A DNA stretch of 64,000 bases from positions 208,462 to 272,461 of the forward strand of contig DAITVZ010000001.1 in assembly GCA_036841525.1 (NCBI GenBank), in the 5' to 3' direction. Origin of the DNA: JAAYEA01 sp012689325. GTDB taxonomy: Bacteria; Chloroflexota; Anaerolineae; JAAYEA01. Below are positions 8,497 through 17,382 of the stretch, piece after piece. The position numbers were made by a program, and so were the translations under genes. The notes under the pieces were generated by a model. That model made no database searches and was not told where the DNA came from. It worked only from the letters and a program-made list of their open reading frames with translations. How positions within the stretch are numbered: the first letter of the stretch is position 1; every line of letters begins with the position of its first letter.

Positions 8497-9636
8497 GTGA
8501 GCGCAGAATCGCCGACTGTAAGCCCGGCTCGGGAGGCCGTTGGCGCGGAGGAACGCGCCTATGTCGCGTCGCCGTGGCAACTGATGTGGTGGAAGCTCCG
8601 TCGCCACAAGGCCGCCATCGCCAGCGCGGTGGTCATCGTTCTGCTCTACCTGGTGGCGCTTAGCTGCGAGTTTCTCGCGCCTTATGACCCGATCAAGTAC
8701 GACATCAAATACACCTATGCGCCGCCGCAGCGCATCCGCTTCTTGGACGAGAATGGCCTGCACCTGCGACCCTTCGTCTATGGTATCACGCCCTCGCGCG
8801 ACCCCTATACGCTCGAGATGATCTACAAGACGGACCAGACCAAGCGGTATCCGATCTATTTCCTGGTGCATGGCACGCCCTATCGCCTGTGGGGCCGCTT
8901 CGCGAGCGACCTGCACCTCTTTGGCGTGACCGATCCCGAGGGCACTCTCTTTCTCTTTGGCACGGATCGCCAGGGACAGGACGTCTTTTCGCGCGTGGTC
9001 TATGGCACGCGCATTTCGATGTCTATTGGGCTGGTGGGCGTCTTGCTCAGCCTGTTTCTGGGCGTCCTGATCGGAGGCCTTTCCGGCTACTATGGCGGGA
9101 TCGTGGATGACATGATCCAGCGCGTGATCGAGTTTCTGCGCTCGATGCCGAGCATTCCGCTGTGGATGGCGCTCTCGGCGGCTCTCCCGGCGCAATGGCC
9201 GGCGTTGCGCGTGTATTTCGGCATCACCGTCATCCTGTCGCTGATTAGCTGGACCTGGCTGGCGCGGGTGGTGCGCGGGAGATTCCTCTCGCTGCGCGAG
9301 GAGGAATTCGTCATGGCCGCCAAGCTCTCCGGCTCGAGCGAGCTGCGCATCATCCTGCGCCACATGGTCCCTTCTTTCCTCAGTCATATCATCGCCTCGA
9401 TGACCCTATCGATTCCGGACATGATCTTGAGCGAGACGGCCTTGAGCTTCCTCGGCCTGGGCCTGCGCCCGCCCATCATCAGTTGGGGGGTGTTGCTCAA
9501 GGACGCCCAGAACGTGCAGTCGGTGGTGCTGGCGCCTTGGCTCTTCATCCCCGGCGTCTTTGTGGTCATTGCGGTGCTGGCCTTCAACTTTCTGGGCGAC
9601 GGCCTCCGTGACGCCGCCGACCCCTATGCCAGGTGA
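8497..9636 (+). CDS. ABC transporter permease, DppC/OppC type
   Basis: This 379-residue C-type permease has its first helix near residues 45-65 after a cytoplasmic N-terminus. The coupling segment is LREEEFVMAAKLSGSSEL, followed by the family motif SETALSFLGLGL. It is about 80 residues longer than the classical E. coli DppC because of an extracytoplasmic insertion between the first two helices (roughly residues 68-155, rich in YAPPQRIRF-type text). The paralogue at 24.3 kb has the same insertion. The GTG at 8497 is preferred: it sits directly after the stop of the B permease and behind GGGAGGAG. Translation is probably coupled. Confidence 0.92.
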   Translation: MSAESPTVSPAREAVGAEERAYVASPWQLMWWKLRRHKAAIASAVVIVLLYLVALSCEFLAPYDPIKYDIKYTYAPPQRIRFLDENGLHLRPFVYGITPSRDPYTLEMIYKTDQTKRYPIYFLVHGTPYRLWGRFASDLHLFGVTDPEGTLFLFGTDRQGQDVFSRVVYGTRISMSIGLVGVLLSLFLGVLIGGLSGYYGGIVDDMIQRVIEFLRSMPSIPLWMALSAALPAQWPALRVYFGITVILSLISWTWLARVVRGRFLSLREEEFVMAAKLSGSSELRIILRHMVPSFLSHIIASMTLSIPDMILSETALSFLGLGLRPPIISWGVLLKDAQNVQSVVLAPWLFIPGVFVVIAVLAFNFLGDGLRDAADPYAR

Positions 9637-9657
9637 CCCTGAAAGGAGCGTTTGTTC

Positions 9658-11067
9658 GTGAGCAAGACGGTGCTTTCCTACCCGATCCCCTTTATCGATC
9701 GCGTGACCATCACTCCCAACTGGGCCAAGTGGCTGGGCGGGATGGGCCACATCCAGCCGCTGGTGGAGGCCGGCCTGCGCGGCGATTGGGGCACCTGGGA
9801 CTATGCCGAACATGGCCCGCTCCCCTGGATGGAGTTCTTTTACGATTGGCGCTTCGCCGACCTGACCGGCGACGGCCAGATCGACATGATGCTGACCAAT
9901 GGCAGCGTGCGCCAGATCGCCTATCGGCAGGATGGCTCGGTGCTCTGGCGCTATGAGGACCCCACCGCCAGCTTTGTCGATGTGCGCATGGATTCCAACT
10001 TTCCCATTCTGGATATCGACGGCGACGGTGTGCCCGAGTTCATCGGCCCTCGCCGGGTGAACGGCGCGCTGCACCTCTGCGTCATCAACGCCCGCACCGG
10101 CGAGCTGCGCCGGAGCATCCCCTTTCCCGACCGGGCGGGGATGCCGGAGAAACCCCTGGGCGGACACCTGCGCTGCTCGGTGACGGCGATCAACGCCACC
10201 GGCCAAGCGACGCCCCGCGACCTGCTGCTCTTTTGGGATTATCGCTCGCTGACGCTGCTGGATAACCAGCTCAACATCCGCTGGAACCGCCAGCTTGGCG
10301 ACATGCCGCAGCGCCAGCACCGCGTCTTTGGCCACACGCCCCACGCCGCCGATATCGACGGCGACGGCTGCGACGAGATCCTGGCCAGCTCTTGCCTGCT
10401 GGACAAGGGTGGCCGCGTGCTTTGGGTGGCGCCGGACCATCCCGCGCTGGTGCAGGACGGCCATGCCGACAGCGTGCAGATCGTGCGATTGCGGGAGGAG
10501 GGGCGCCCGAACATGGTGATGAGCACCGGCGCCTACTGCTTCTCCGCCGAGGGCGAGCTGCTCTGGGGCCGCGATGAGCTCAAGCACGGCCAGGCGCAGC
10601 GGGTGGGCAAGCTCCGCGCCGATCTGCCCGGCAAGCAGGTGGTGCTCTACGAGGGGATCAGCCGCGTCATCGCTGGCGAGCCGGACCGCGTCCTGGCGCT
10701 GACCAACGAGGGCGAGCTGCTCTGGGATCTGATCGTCACCCAGCCGAACATGCAGGAAGGCGGGCACGGCTTTTGGCTCGGCGACTGGGACGGCGATGGG
10801 CTGGACGAGGTTTTCGTGAACGACCCGGACAAGGTGCTGATCCTGAATGGGCATGGCCAGGTGGTGGACACGATCCCGGGGCATCTGGTGTACGTGTTCG
10901 ATCTGGTCGGCGACGCCCGCGTCGAGGCGGTGATCGTGGACGACATCAAGCCAGGGTTCAGCCTGAAGGTGGTGACCAACGACCAGCCGAATCCGAACCC
11001 GCTGACGAACCGTCCCATCGCCCGCCGCGCGACCACGGAGGCGATGTACAACTGCACCCGGTATTAG
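9658..11067 (+). CDS. FG-GAP/VCBS-repeat protein (propeller only)
   Basis: This 469-residue protein is built from FG-GAP repeats with calcium-loop motifs (DLTGDGQID, DIDGDGVPE, DIDGDGCDE, DWDGDGLDE). It is related to the two proteins at 3.4 and 5.4 kb but lacks their N-terminal lectin-like domain. No signal peptide is visible. The GTG at 9658 lies 9 bases after AAAGGAG; a TTG at 9652 is in frame but only 3 bases from it. It is the last gene of the cassette, 21 bases after the C permease. Enzymatic activity, possibly lyase-like by analogy with PL11 propellers, is a guess. Confidence 0.75.
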   Translation: MSKTVLSYPIPFIDRVTITPNWAKWLGGMGHIQPLVEAGLRGDWGTWDYAEHGPLPWMEFFYDWRFADLTGDGQIDMMLTNGSVRQIAYRQDGSVLWRYEDPTASFVDVRMDSNFPILDIDGDGVPEFIGPRRVNGALHLCVINARTGELRRSIPFPDRAGMPEKPLGGHLRCSVTAINATGQATPRDLLLFWDYRSLTLLDNQLNIRWNRQLGDMPQRQHRVFGHTPHAADIDGDGCDEILASSCLLDKGGRVLWVAPDHPALVQDGHADSVQIVRLREEGRPNMVMSTGAYCFSAEGELLWGRDELKHGQAQRVGKLRADLPGKQVVLYEGISRVIAGEPDRVLALTNEGELLWDLIVTQPNMQEGGHGFWLGDWDGDGLDEVFVNDPDKVLILNGHGQVVDTIPGHLVYVFDLVGDARVEAVIVDDIKPGFSLKVVTNDQPNPNPLTNRPIARRATTEAMYNCTRY

Positions 11068-11116
11068 CCGAGGTCTGGAGCCGTCTCGGACGGCTCGGGG
11101 CCGGAAAAAAACAGAA

Positions 11117-11158
11117 AGCGAGGCGGCAATCCTCAGGATCGCCGCCTCGCTTTTTTTT
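11117..11158. terminator. Bidirectional intrinsic terminator
   Basis: AGCGAGGCGGC (11117-11127) pairs with GCCGCCTCGCT (11141-11151), and the stem continues as ATCCT/AGGAT after one mismatch. Eight T follow (11151-11158), ending the plus-strand cassette. On the 5' side a run of seven A (11105-11111) would be a T-tract for the convergent minus-strand gene that ends at 11163. Confidence 0.92.
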
Positions 11159-11162
11159 GGAC

Positions 11163-12167
11163 CTATGAGAGCTGGGGGTCGGTTTGGGCCAGCGCGGCAT
11201 CCTGCGTGTGCAGCAGCGCCCGCGCTGAGGAGAGGCCCACGATCACAAAGAGCGTCAGCATGGCCGCTGCCGCGACGGTCATCCCGACGGGGATGAGCGG
11301 CGGCGCCACCACGAGCGCGGCCGCCACCAGGCCCTCCAGAGATAGAAAGAGCGTCCACCAGGCTGCCAGCGCCGCCAGCATCAGCGCGCCGCGCCCCCAG
11401 ACTCCATGGAGCAGCCAGCCCACTCCCCACAACAAGAACTCGACGACCACGGCGAGCCCCGCCCGAGGGTTGGCCTGCACCAGTTGAAGCACCTGGCCGA
11501 TGCCCTTCTTGAGCCGCCGGAACTGCAGGATCGCCAGCACCAAGAGGACCACCGTGAGGACGATGACCAGGGCCAGCAGGCCGACGAGCAGCCACGGGTT
11601 GCTCTTGGCCAGCCCATACGCCGCGCTCATCAGCACGATGGAGGCGGTGTTCTCGGCGGTGGCGTTGGCGGGAGCCGCCAGGTTGCCGGCGGTCGCCGTG
11701 GCTGCCGGCTTGGACAGAAACCGCATGCCCGTGAGCGCGGCGGCCGTCGCCCCGCCGCCGCCCGCGATCATCCAGCCCGTCGCGCCGATCTCGCCCTCTC
11801 GCCCAAAGATCCGCAGCGTCTCGAGAAACGCCATCAGATCGGGGTGCAAGGAGGTGATGATGCCGATGGAGGCCAGCGAGATGAGGGCGGCCGAGGCGGG
11901 CACCAGGAACCCGCTCATGAAATTGGTGACGGTGTTGACGGTCTTGAGCACTACCGGGTCCAGGGTGGAGAGGTAGGCGGGGGCCACGGTCAGGACCCAG
12001 AACAAGCCGACGACGGCAAGAAACCACCACGACTCCATGAAGCGCATCTGGGGCGTGAGCGTGACCACGCCCAGCCTGGACATGACGCCCACGATGACCA
12101 GGCAGAGGTACTGGTCGGCCGCGCCGACCAACCCTCCCGCGGATATGGTTGACAAGATCAGTTCCAT
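11163..12167 (-). CDS. Multi-spanning membrane protein, DUF4126-like
   Basis: This 334-residue integral membrane protein has about eight hydrophobic segments. The first begins at residue 3 with glycine-rich text (ISAGGLVGAADQY). The pattern, including LASIGI and GFLVPASAALISL, resembles the uncharacterised DUF4126 family. The ATG at 12167 was chosen because AAAGGGA lies 8 bases before it and the promoter at 12250-12277 would start transcription near 12243, too close for the longer reading frame. It is unrelated in style to the flanking glycan genes and is transcribed alone. Function unknown. Confidence 0.7.
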   Translation of the reverse strand: MELILSTISAGGLVGAADQYLCLVIVGVMSRLGVVTLTPQMRFMESWWFLAVVGLFWVLTVAPAYLSTLDPVVLKTVNTVTNFMSGFLVPASAALISLASIGIITSLHPDLMAFLETLRIFGREGEIGATGWMIAGGGGATAAALTGMRFLSKPAATATAGNLAAPANATAENTASIVLMSAAYGLAKSNPWLLVGLLALVIVLTVVLLVLAILQFRRLKKGIGQVLQLVQANPRAGLAVVVEFLLWGVGWLLHGVWGRGALMLAALAAWWTLFLSLEGLVAAALVVAPPLIPVGMTVAAAAMLTLFVIVGLSSARALLHTQDAALAQTDPQLS

Positions 12168-12249
12168 GTTTATTTCCCTTTGCGCTGGGGCCTGGATCGC
12201 GCCAGGTCGCGCCTCGGCGTGTGCATTGGTACAAGTGTCCATTGAGGCG

Positions 12250-12277
12250 ATTGTACCGCTGATTCAGGCTGCGTCAA
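12250..12277 (-). promoter_or_regulatory. Promoter of the DUF4126-like gene
   Basis: On the minus strand TTGACG (12277-12272) and TACAAT (12255-12250) are separated by 16 bases. The start site would fall near 12243, about 76 bases before the ATG at 12167. Confidence 0.7.
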
Positions 12278-12347
12278 ATGCCGGGGGCGGCGCTGGACTT
12301 GGCTTTCCTGGCGGAGGGAGACCAGGGGGGGCACGAACAACATGCGC

Positions 12348-13295
12348 TCAGGCGACGCGATTCACCAGCGGCCGGCCCTCCAGGCCGGCTTTCAGGTTGT
12401 CCACCGCCATCTGCTTCATCGCCCGCCGCGTCTGCCATGTGGCGCTGCCCAGGTGCGGCGTGATGATCACGTTCGCCATGCTCAGGAGTGGGTGATCTCG
12501 CGGCAGCGGCTCGGGCTCGGTCACGTCCAGCGCGGCCCCGGCGATCCCGCCCGCTTCCAGCGCAGCAACCAGCGCCTCCTGGTCCACGACGGCCCCGCGG
12601 GCCATGTTGATCAGGAACGCCGTGGGTTTCATCAGCGCCAGTTGCTCGCGGCCGATCAGGCCGGCGGTCTCCGGGGTCAGCGGGACGTTCAGCGTGACAT
12701 AGTCCGAGCGGCTGAGCAGCTCGGGCAGCGTGGCATAGCTCGCCCCCAGCTCGGCCTCTGCGGCGGGGTTGGGCCGGCGATTGTGGTAGAGCACCGCCAT
12801 GTCAAAGCCGCGAGCCCGTCGGGCGACCTGGCGGCCGATGGCGCCCAGCCCCACGATGCCCAGCGTGGCGCCGTGGACGTCGCATCCCAGCAGGAAATCG
12901 GGCTCATAGTGCAGAAAATCCGGGCCGCGCGCGTGGCGGACGCCAGGCACCAGGTTGCGCGCGACAGCGAGGATCAGCGCAAACGTCATGTCTGCGACGG
13001 TCTGGTCGAGCACGTTGGGCGTGTATCCGACGGGGATGCCCCGCTGGCGCGCGGCGTCGAGGTCGATGTGATCCACGCCGACCCCGATATTGCTGATCAC
13101 CCGCAGCCGGGGCAGGCGATCCATGAAGGCGCCATCGATCCGGAGATGGCCGTAGAGCAGAAGCCCTTCGATGGCGGGCAGGAAGGATGGCAGGCCCGCG
13201 TCCGGGCCAGACCAAATGCGCACCTGGCACGACTCGCCGAGCATGTGGGACACCAGCTCCGAGGGGGCCACGTTGCAGAGCACCTGATAGGCCAT
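12348..13295 (-). CDS. D-isomer-specific 2-hydroxyacid dehydrogenase
   Basis: This 315-residue NAD(P)H-dependent enzyme reduces a 2-keto acid to a D-2-hydroxy acid or the reverse (glyoxylate/hydroxypyruvate reductase or phosphoglycerate dehydrogenase-like). The Rossmann motif GLGAIG is at residues 149-154. The catalytic triad is visible as Arg233 (NMARGAVVD), Glu262 (DVTEPEP) and His281 (TPHLGSAT). The length is normal. It is the last gene of the long minus-strand run, 41 bases after the BNR/LamG gene. A role in handling a sugar acid or hydroxypyruvate-like product of glycan breakdown is inferred from the context. Confidence 0.92.
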   Translation of the reverse strand: MAYQVLCNVAPSELVSHMLGESCQVRIWSGPDAGLPSFLPAIEGLLLYGHLRIDGAFMDRLPRLRVISNIGVGVDHIDLDAARQRGIPVGYTPNVLDQTVADMTFALILAVARNLVPGVRHARGPDFLHYEPDFLLGCDVHGATLGIVGLGAIGRQVARRARGFDMAVLYHNRRPNPAAEAELGASYATLPELLSRSDYVTLNVPLTPETAGLIGREQLALMKPTAFLINMARGAVVDQEALVAALEAGGIAGAALDVTEPEPLPRDHPLLSMANVIITPHLGSATWQTRRAMKQMAVDNLKAGLEGRPLVNRVA

Positions 13296-13336
13296 TCTAC
13301 ACTCCCCTGGCCGTGCTGATCCCGTGCCGCCGCCGA

Positions 13337-15250
13337 TTATCCCAGGCCTCTCCCCGCTCGATAGTTCCCAATCGCCTCCGAGGTCAGCAAATAACGACCA
13401 TAGAGCCGCACCAGGGACACCTCTCCATCCAGATCAGGCGCGATGCGGAGCATCGGCGCCCCACCTTGCGGCGGCTGCCCCGCGGGCCTGCGCATATCGC
13501 TCAGGTCGAGCCCTGGCACCGGCGAAGCGTTCACCTCGCGGAGGTGGGGGCTGTAGCGTCCCCAGCCGAACTGGCGGAACTCGCCGCCGTCGTTCAGTGT
13601 GCCATCGATGACAAAGCTGATCACCTTGGGCCCGCCGTCGACGATGGCGACCAGGTGGTGGGTCTCGCTCGCCCGGACCACGCCGGGGTCGCACGCCCAG
13701 CGACTCTCCGTCCGCCCATCGTTGAGCACGATCTCGACCGTGCTCCGATCCGTCGTCTGCAAGCAAAAGCCCTGGCCGTTTTCGGCGCGGTTGTCCAGCA
13801 GGATCTGGCCTGGCCGCATGGTCTCCAGGCGGAACCGCAGCTCGACGCTAAAGCCCTGGCGCAGGTCCTTGGTGCCATAGTCAGCGCGGCCTGGATCGCG
13901 CTCCAGGAACTTGGGCAGGCGGGGCATGGCGACGGCGGCAGGTGGCGCGGCGCCCGCCACGGGCAGCTCGAGGAGCAAGCCCTCCCGCGCCACGGCCGTC
14001 GCCTCGAACTGGTTCCACATCGCTTCCAGCAGCGCGCGCGGGATCTCGTGCACCCGCGCCTTGTCTTTTTGCGTCTCGGTCACAAAGAAACGGTGGCCTT
14101 CCCGCACCAGGTCCGGATAGCTCATCCGCACGTAGGGATCGTCATCATAGAGGCCGATCTCGGGCTGGGACCAGCGGATCACCTGGCCCTCGGGGGTGTC
14201 GACCTCGATGCCGCCGCTGAACCAGACCGGGTTGCGGTCCTCGTAGCCGATGGACCGGCGCTGGGGATGCTCGCGGATAAAGCGCCCGCCGTGGTTATGG
14301 AACCAGTAGAGGTACCGGCCGCGGCCATCCGCAGCCCCCACCTCGCACCGCCAGTGAAAGTTGGCGGCGCGCGGGTGTTTCATCCGCCGGCCATCCGCAT
14401 AGCAGCGGTATTGCGGCACGGACCAGGTGTGGCCGCCATCGCGGCTGTACGACTCGACCGGGTAGCCGTCGATGGTGCGATAGACGGCGCAAAAAGTGCC
14501 GTCGCTCAGGACGACATAGCTCTGTTCGGCGGAGACGGGGCCGCCGCCGGGGGGCGTCCGCAGGCCGATCTCGCCGTCGGGCAGCGTCTCCCAGCGGACC
14601 TTGGACGGGTCGCGCTCGGCCAGCAGGTTGTCGCTCTTGAGCAGCACGCCCTCGTTGCTGGTGAAAAAGCCGGCGCCAAAGCCCCCCACCTTGTGCAGCG
14701 AGCAGAAAGCGGCCCCCTCGTGGATGAACGGCTTGCCGACGTTCCAGAAGAAGAGGAGCGCGCCGCCGTAGGGGTTCTGGCGATCGATCGCCATGACCCG
14801 CAGGGGGATCTCGTATCGCTGCGGCGACCAGTGTTGGCCATAGTCGTCGGAGAATTTGAACACATAGTGGCCCAGCGAATCGACGCGGCGGCAATAGCCG
14901 TCGGGATAGGCGTCCCGGTCGGCGATGACCTGGCGGATGTTATCGGTGTTGTGGTTATAGAGGACATAGACGCGGCCGGCATTGGGGTAGCCGTCCGGGA
15001 CCTCCAGCAGCACCGCGTAGGACGCTTCGGGACCGTCCGCCGGCTCGACGTCCACCGGCGCGGACCAGGTCCGGCCGAGGTCGGCGCTGCGCATGGTGAC
15101 CACGTGCTGCCCCCCCTGCCCCTCGCGGCCCGCGCCCGTGGTCACGGCGCACAGCCAAGCCCCGTCATCGGTCTGGACGACGTAGGGCTGGTCGCTGTAC
15201 GTCTCGGTGGGAATCTCGTGGCCGGTGCTGATGTTGCGATGGTCGATCAT
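13337..15250 (-). CDS. BNR-repeat sialidase-superfamily protein with C-terminal LamG-like domain
   Basis: This is a 637-residue protein. Residues 1-440 form a six-bladed BNR propeller with Asp-box motifs S-x-D-x-G-x-T/H-W (SADLGRTWS, SDDYGQHWS, SRDGGHTWS). Residues 450-637 are a LamG/concanavalin-like domain (GFSVELRFRLE, VSLVRLYGRYL). The paralogue at 28.9 kb has the same layout and both end with SEAI-x-NYRAG. There is no signal peptide. The arginine arrangement of true sialidases (an N-terminal F/Y-R-I-P) is not at its usual place, so sialic acid is not assured as the substrate. The ATG overlaps the preceding URO-D-fold gene's stop by 4 bases (ATGA), so they are translationally coupled. Confidence 0.82.
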   Translation of the reverse strand: MIDHRNISTGHEIPTETYSDQPYVVQTDDGAWLCAVTTGAGREGQGGQHVVTMRSADLGRTWSAPVDVEPADGPEASYAVLLEVPDGYPNAGRVYVLYNHNTDNIRQVIADRDAYPDGYCRRVDSLGHYVFKFSDDYGQHWSPQRYEIPLRVMAIDRQNPYGGALLFFWNVGKPFIHEGAAFCSLHKVGGFGAGFFTSNEGVLLKSDNLLAERDPSKVRWETLPDGEIGLRTPPGGGPVSAEQSYVVLSDGTFCAVYRTIDGYPVESYSRDGGHTWSVPQYRCYADGRRMKHPRAANFHWRCEVGAADGRGRYLYWFHNHGGRFIREHPQRRSIGYEDRNPVWFSGGIEVDTPEGQVIRWSQPEIGLYDDDPYVRMSYPDLVREGHRFFVTETQKDKARVHEIPRALLEAMWNQFEATAVAREGLLLELPVAGAAPPAAVAMPRLPKFLERDPGRADYGTKDLRQGFSVELRFRLETMRPGQILLDNRAENGQGFCLQTTDRSTVEIVLNDGRTESRWACDPGVVRASETHHLVAIVDGGPKVISFVIDGTLNDGGEFRQFGWGRYSPHLREVNASPVPGLDLSDMRRPAGQPPQGGAPMLRIAPDLDGEVSLVRLYGRYLLTSEAIGNYRAGRGLG

Positions 15251-16347
15251 GGTTCCCGCGGTCCTTTCTGCTGCGCCATCCGCCTAACGGCCTCCATCAC
15301 GGCCCGCCCTTCCTCCACCGACTCGGCCTTGAGATGGACGCTCAGCCCGCGCGGCGAGAGGCTGTCCATGATCTCGGCATACTCGGCGAGCGTAAAGCCC
15401 TGGTACACGTCCTTGGCCAGGATCAAGGGCACCTGGCGCGCCTGCAGCCGCCTGAGCGTGGGCATGGCAGCCTGCAGGGTCACCTGCGGGTCATCGAAAT
15501 ACAGGTTCACCGCCCGCACGTTGCGCACCCCGGCCAAAAGCTCCGCGACGTGCAGGGAGCCGATGTGCAGGTGCAACACGCCGTAGGGCAGCCAGGACAT
15601 CTGCTGCAGGGCGTCCAGGAAGAACTGGCGATAGTGGTCCGCCGACATCATGCTCGACGTGTCGTCTTGCAGCCAGACCGCGCGCTCCGGCGCCCACAGG
15701 CCGAACTGCCGCACGCCATACCCGCCGCGAAAAGCGGGCACCACGCGCAGCTCGGCCTCGACCACCTGCCGCCAGAGGTCGGCGGCCTGCCGGGCCAGCC
15801 GCTGGACCCGCGCTGGGTCCTCGTACAGTAGCATGAAGAACTGCGTCGAGCCGTGCAGCGCGACCAGGACATCGGCCGGACCGCGCAGGTGGCTCAGGCT
15901 GACGGCATAGCGTCCCGCCGCGTGCTCGACCACGGCCTGGAGCAGCTCCAGCAGCTTGAGCAGCCAGGGGTCCTCCGGATCGCTCACGATCTCGCCGACC
16001 GCGGCGTCCGGCTGCGCAGGCCAGACGCTCTTGCCGTCGGCGACCATGACCGGACAGCCGGCCAGGGCCTCCATCCAGGGGATGCCGAGCAGCGGCTCGG
16101 CCACCGCGATGGCGTCATCGCCGATCGCCGCCCGCGCTCGCGCCATCTGGTCATAGACGGGCAGGATCGGGGCCGGGTCGATGCGCTCCGGCGTGACCTG
16201 GCCCGCGCCCAGCATCGCGGCGACCAACTCGGTATCCTGGTAGGCGTCATGGATCACCTGGATCAGCGGCCGGTCAACCGGAGCGCTGCTCCAGAAGGCC
16301 CGGTGCCGCCCGGCCAACGCTTGCCAATCGCGCGAATCGATGGTCAT
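15247..16347 (-). CDS. URO-D-fold protein (uroporphyrinogen decarboxylase / methyltransferase superfamily)
   Basis: This 366-residue protein has the TIM-barrel style of the URO-D superfamily, which includes uroporphyrinogen decarboxylase and the corrinoid methyltransferases MtaA/CmuA. Supporting text is WLPYGVLHLHIGSLHV, in the barrel where zinc ligands sit in methyltransferases, and LSPRGLSVHLKAES near the end. It lacks a clear H-x-C zinc motif, so it may be a diverged member. It overlaps its neighbours by 4 bases on both sides (ATGA), showing tight operon structure. Haem synthesis is unlikely in a glycan operon. Demethylation or handling of a methylated sugar is the favoured guess. Confidence 0.65.
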   Translation of the reverse strand: MTIDSRDWQALAGRHRAFWSSAPVDRPLIQVIHDAYQDTELVAAMLGAGQVTPERIDPAPILPVYDQMARARAAIGDDAIAVAEPLLGIPWMEALAGCPVMVADGKSVWPAQPDAAVGEIVSDPEDPWLLKLLELLQAVVEHAAGRYAVSLSHLRGPADVLVALHGSTQFFMLLYEDPARVQRLARQAADLWRQVVEAELRVVPAFRGGYGVRQFGLWAPERAVWLQDDTSSMMSADHYRQFFLDALQQMSWLPYGVLHLHIGSLHVAELLAGVRNVRAVNLYFDDPQVTLQAAMPTLRRLQARQVPLILAKDVYQGFTLAEYAEIMDSLSPRGLSVHLKAESVEEGRAVMEAVRRMAQQKGPREP

Positions 16348-17357
16348 GTCTGACCCTTCCCCTGGCCGATCTGCTCGTCCTCATAGACCAGCAACTCTCG
16401 ATACAGCCGCGCGAACGCCTCGGCGTTCCCCGGCCTGGGGTTGCCGCCCCCGCGATACATGATGATCCCAGGATACTGGGCGTGCAGCTCTCTCAACTTG
16501 GCCATCTCGACGCGGATGTCCTCCACCGTGCCCAGGTCGATGTTGCGCGAGTCGGTCTTGAGCATGTACAGCTTGTCCCGCCCGGCGCGCTGCATAAAGG
16601 TCTCGGGGTCCATCGAGGAGGTCTCGATATAGAGCCCATCGGCGCCCGTCGCCACAAGGTCGTCCAGTACCTGAAAGGTGTTGCCGTCCGAGATATAGAG
16701 CACCTTGCGCCCCTGCGCGTGGATAGCGTCAAAGATGCGGCGGTACCACGGGAACACGTACGTCCGATACCACTCGGGCCGCATCAGGATTCCCCGCGTG
16801 CCGGCGATGTCGTCGTGGATCACGATCAGCTCGATGCCCTCGGTCTGCGCCCAGCCGCGGGCCACCGAGAGCGAAGCAGCGCCGAAGCGATCCAGGATCG
16901 CGCCCAGCCGGACCGGATCGACGGCCGCCGCCATCAAGAAAGGCTCCCAACCGAACTCGAGCACGGCGCGGGTCACCAGGGTGCCATAGTGCCAGGGCAC
17001 GGGGAAGCAGGTGCGCGCCTTGTCGGCATAGAGCCGCGCCATCTCGTCGAGCATCGCCGGACCGACCTGCTCGACCTCGAAGCGCTCCGGGTCGACGCGG
17101 AGCACGTCGTCGTAATCGCGGTACTGCTCGTGGTCGCCGACGGCCCACACGCCGCCGTCCAGCGTGTACCGGCGCCGGCCATCATTGGAGACCACCACCT
17201 GTCCCAACTCGGACACCAACTCGGGCTCGCCCAGGTGGTAGACCTCTTTGCGGTACTCGATATTGCCCCAGTCGCCGGAATAGGGCATGCGATCCGGCCG
17301 CTCTAGGTGGATAGCCTTGCGCATGCGGGCATACTTGCGCGTCAGTTCATCCGTCAC
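16344..17357 (-). CDS. URO-D-fold protein
   Basis: This 337-residue protein is of the URO-D superfamily. It starts with the typical R-x-R-x-A-I-H-L-E-R-P-D-R-x-P motif (KYARMRKAIHLERPDRMP), found in the uncharacterised URO-D-like proteins of glycan loci. A HDDIAG segment and GRKVLYISDGNTFQVLDDL occupy the barrel positions that hold the cofactor/metal site. The ATG4 overlap with the next gene is retained. The GTG at 17357 is chosen for the AAAGGAAA upstream and because the longer reading frame only reads through the previous gene's 3' end. Substrate unknown. Confidence 0.72.
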   Translation of the reverse strand: MTDELTRKYARMRKAIHLERPDRMPYSGDWGNIEYRKEVYHLGEPELVSELGQVVVSNDGRRRYTLDGGVWAVGDHEQYRDYDDVLRVDPERFEVEQVGPAMLDEMARLYADKARTCFPVPWHYGTLVTRAVLEFGWEPFLMAAAVDPVRLGAILDRFGAASLSVARGWAQTEGIELIVIHDDIAGTRGILMRPEWYRTYVFPWYRRIFDAIHAQGRKVLYISDGNTFQVLDDLVATGADGLYIETSSMDPETFMQRAGRDKLYMLKTDSRNIDLGTVEDIRVEMAKLRELHAQYPGIIMYRGGGNPRPGNAEAFARLYRELLVYEDEQIGQGKGQT

Positions 17358-17382
17358 TCGTCGTTTCCTTTCCTGTATCAGC

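Noticed and set aside
12149..12156. TTGACA-like text near the DUF4126 start as a promoter
   Set aside because: It lies inside the coding region of that gene and has no matching -10 sequence; the promoter at 12250-12277 fits better.
9406..12234. A 942-codon minus-strand open frame
   Set aside because: It runs through three real genes on both strands and across the terminator at 11117-11158; the text has no domain.
13337..15250. Firm call of the BNR proteins as true sialidases
   Set aside because: Asp boxes show the fold only; the full arginine triad with an N-terminal F/Y-R-I-P was not found in its normal place.
13187..15586. A 799-codon plus-strand open frame (also 49675-52068)
   Set aside because: Antisense to BNR and subtilisin genes with clear motifs; composition shadow only.
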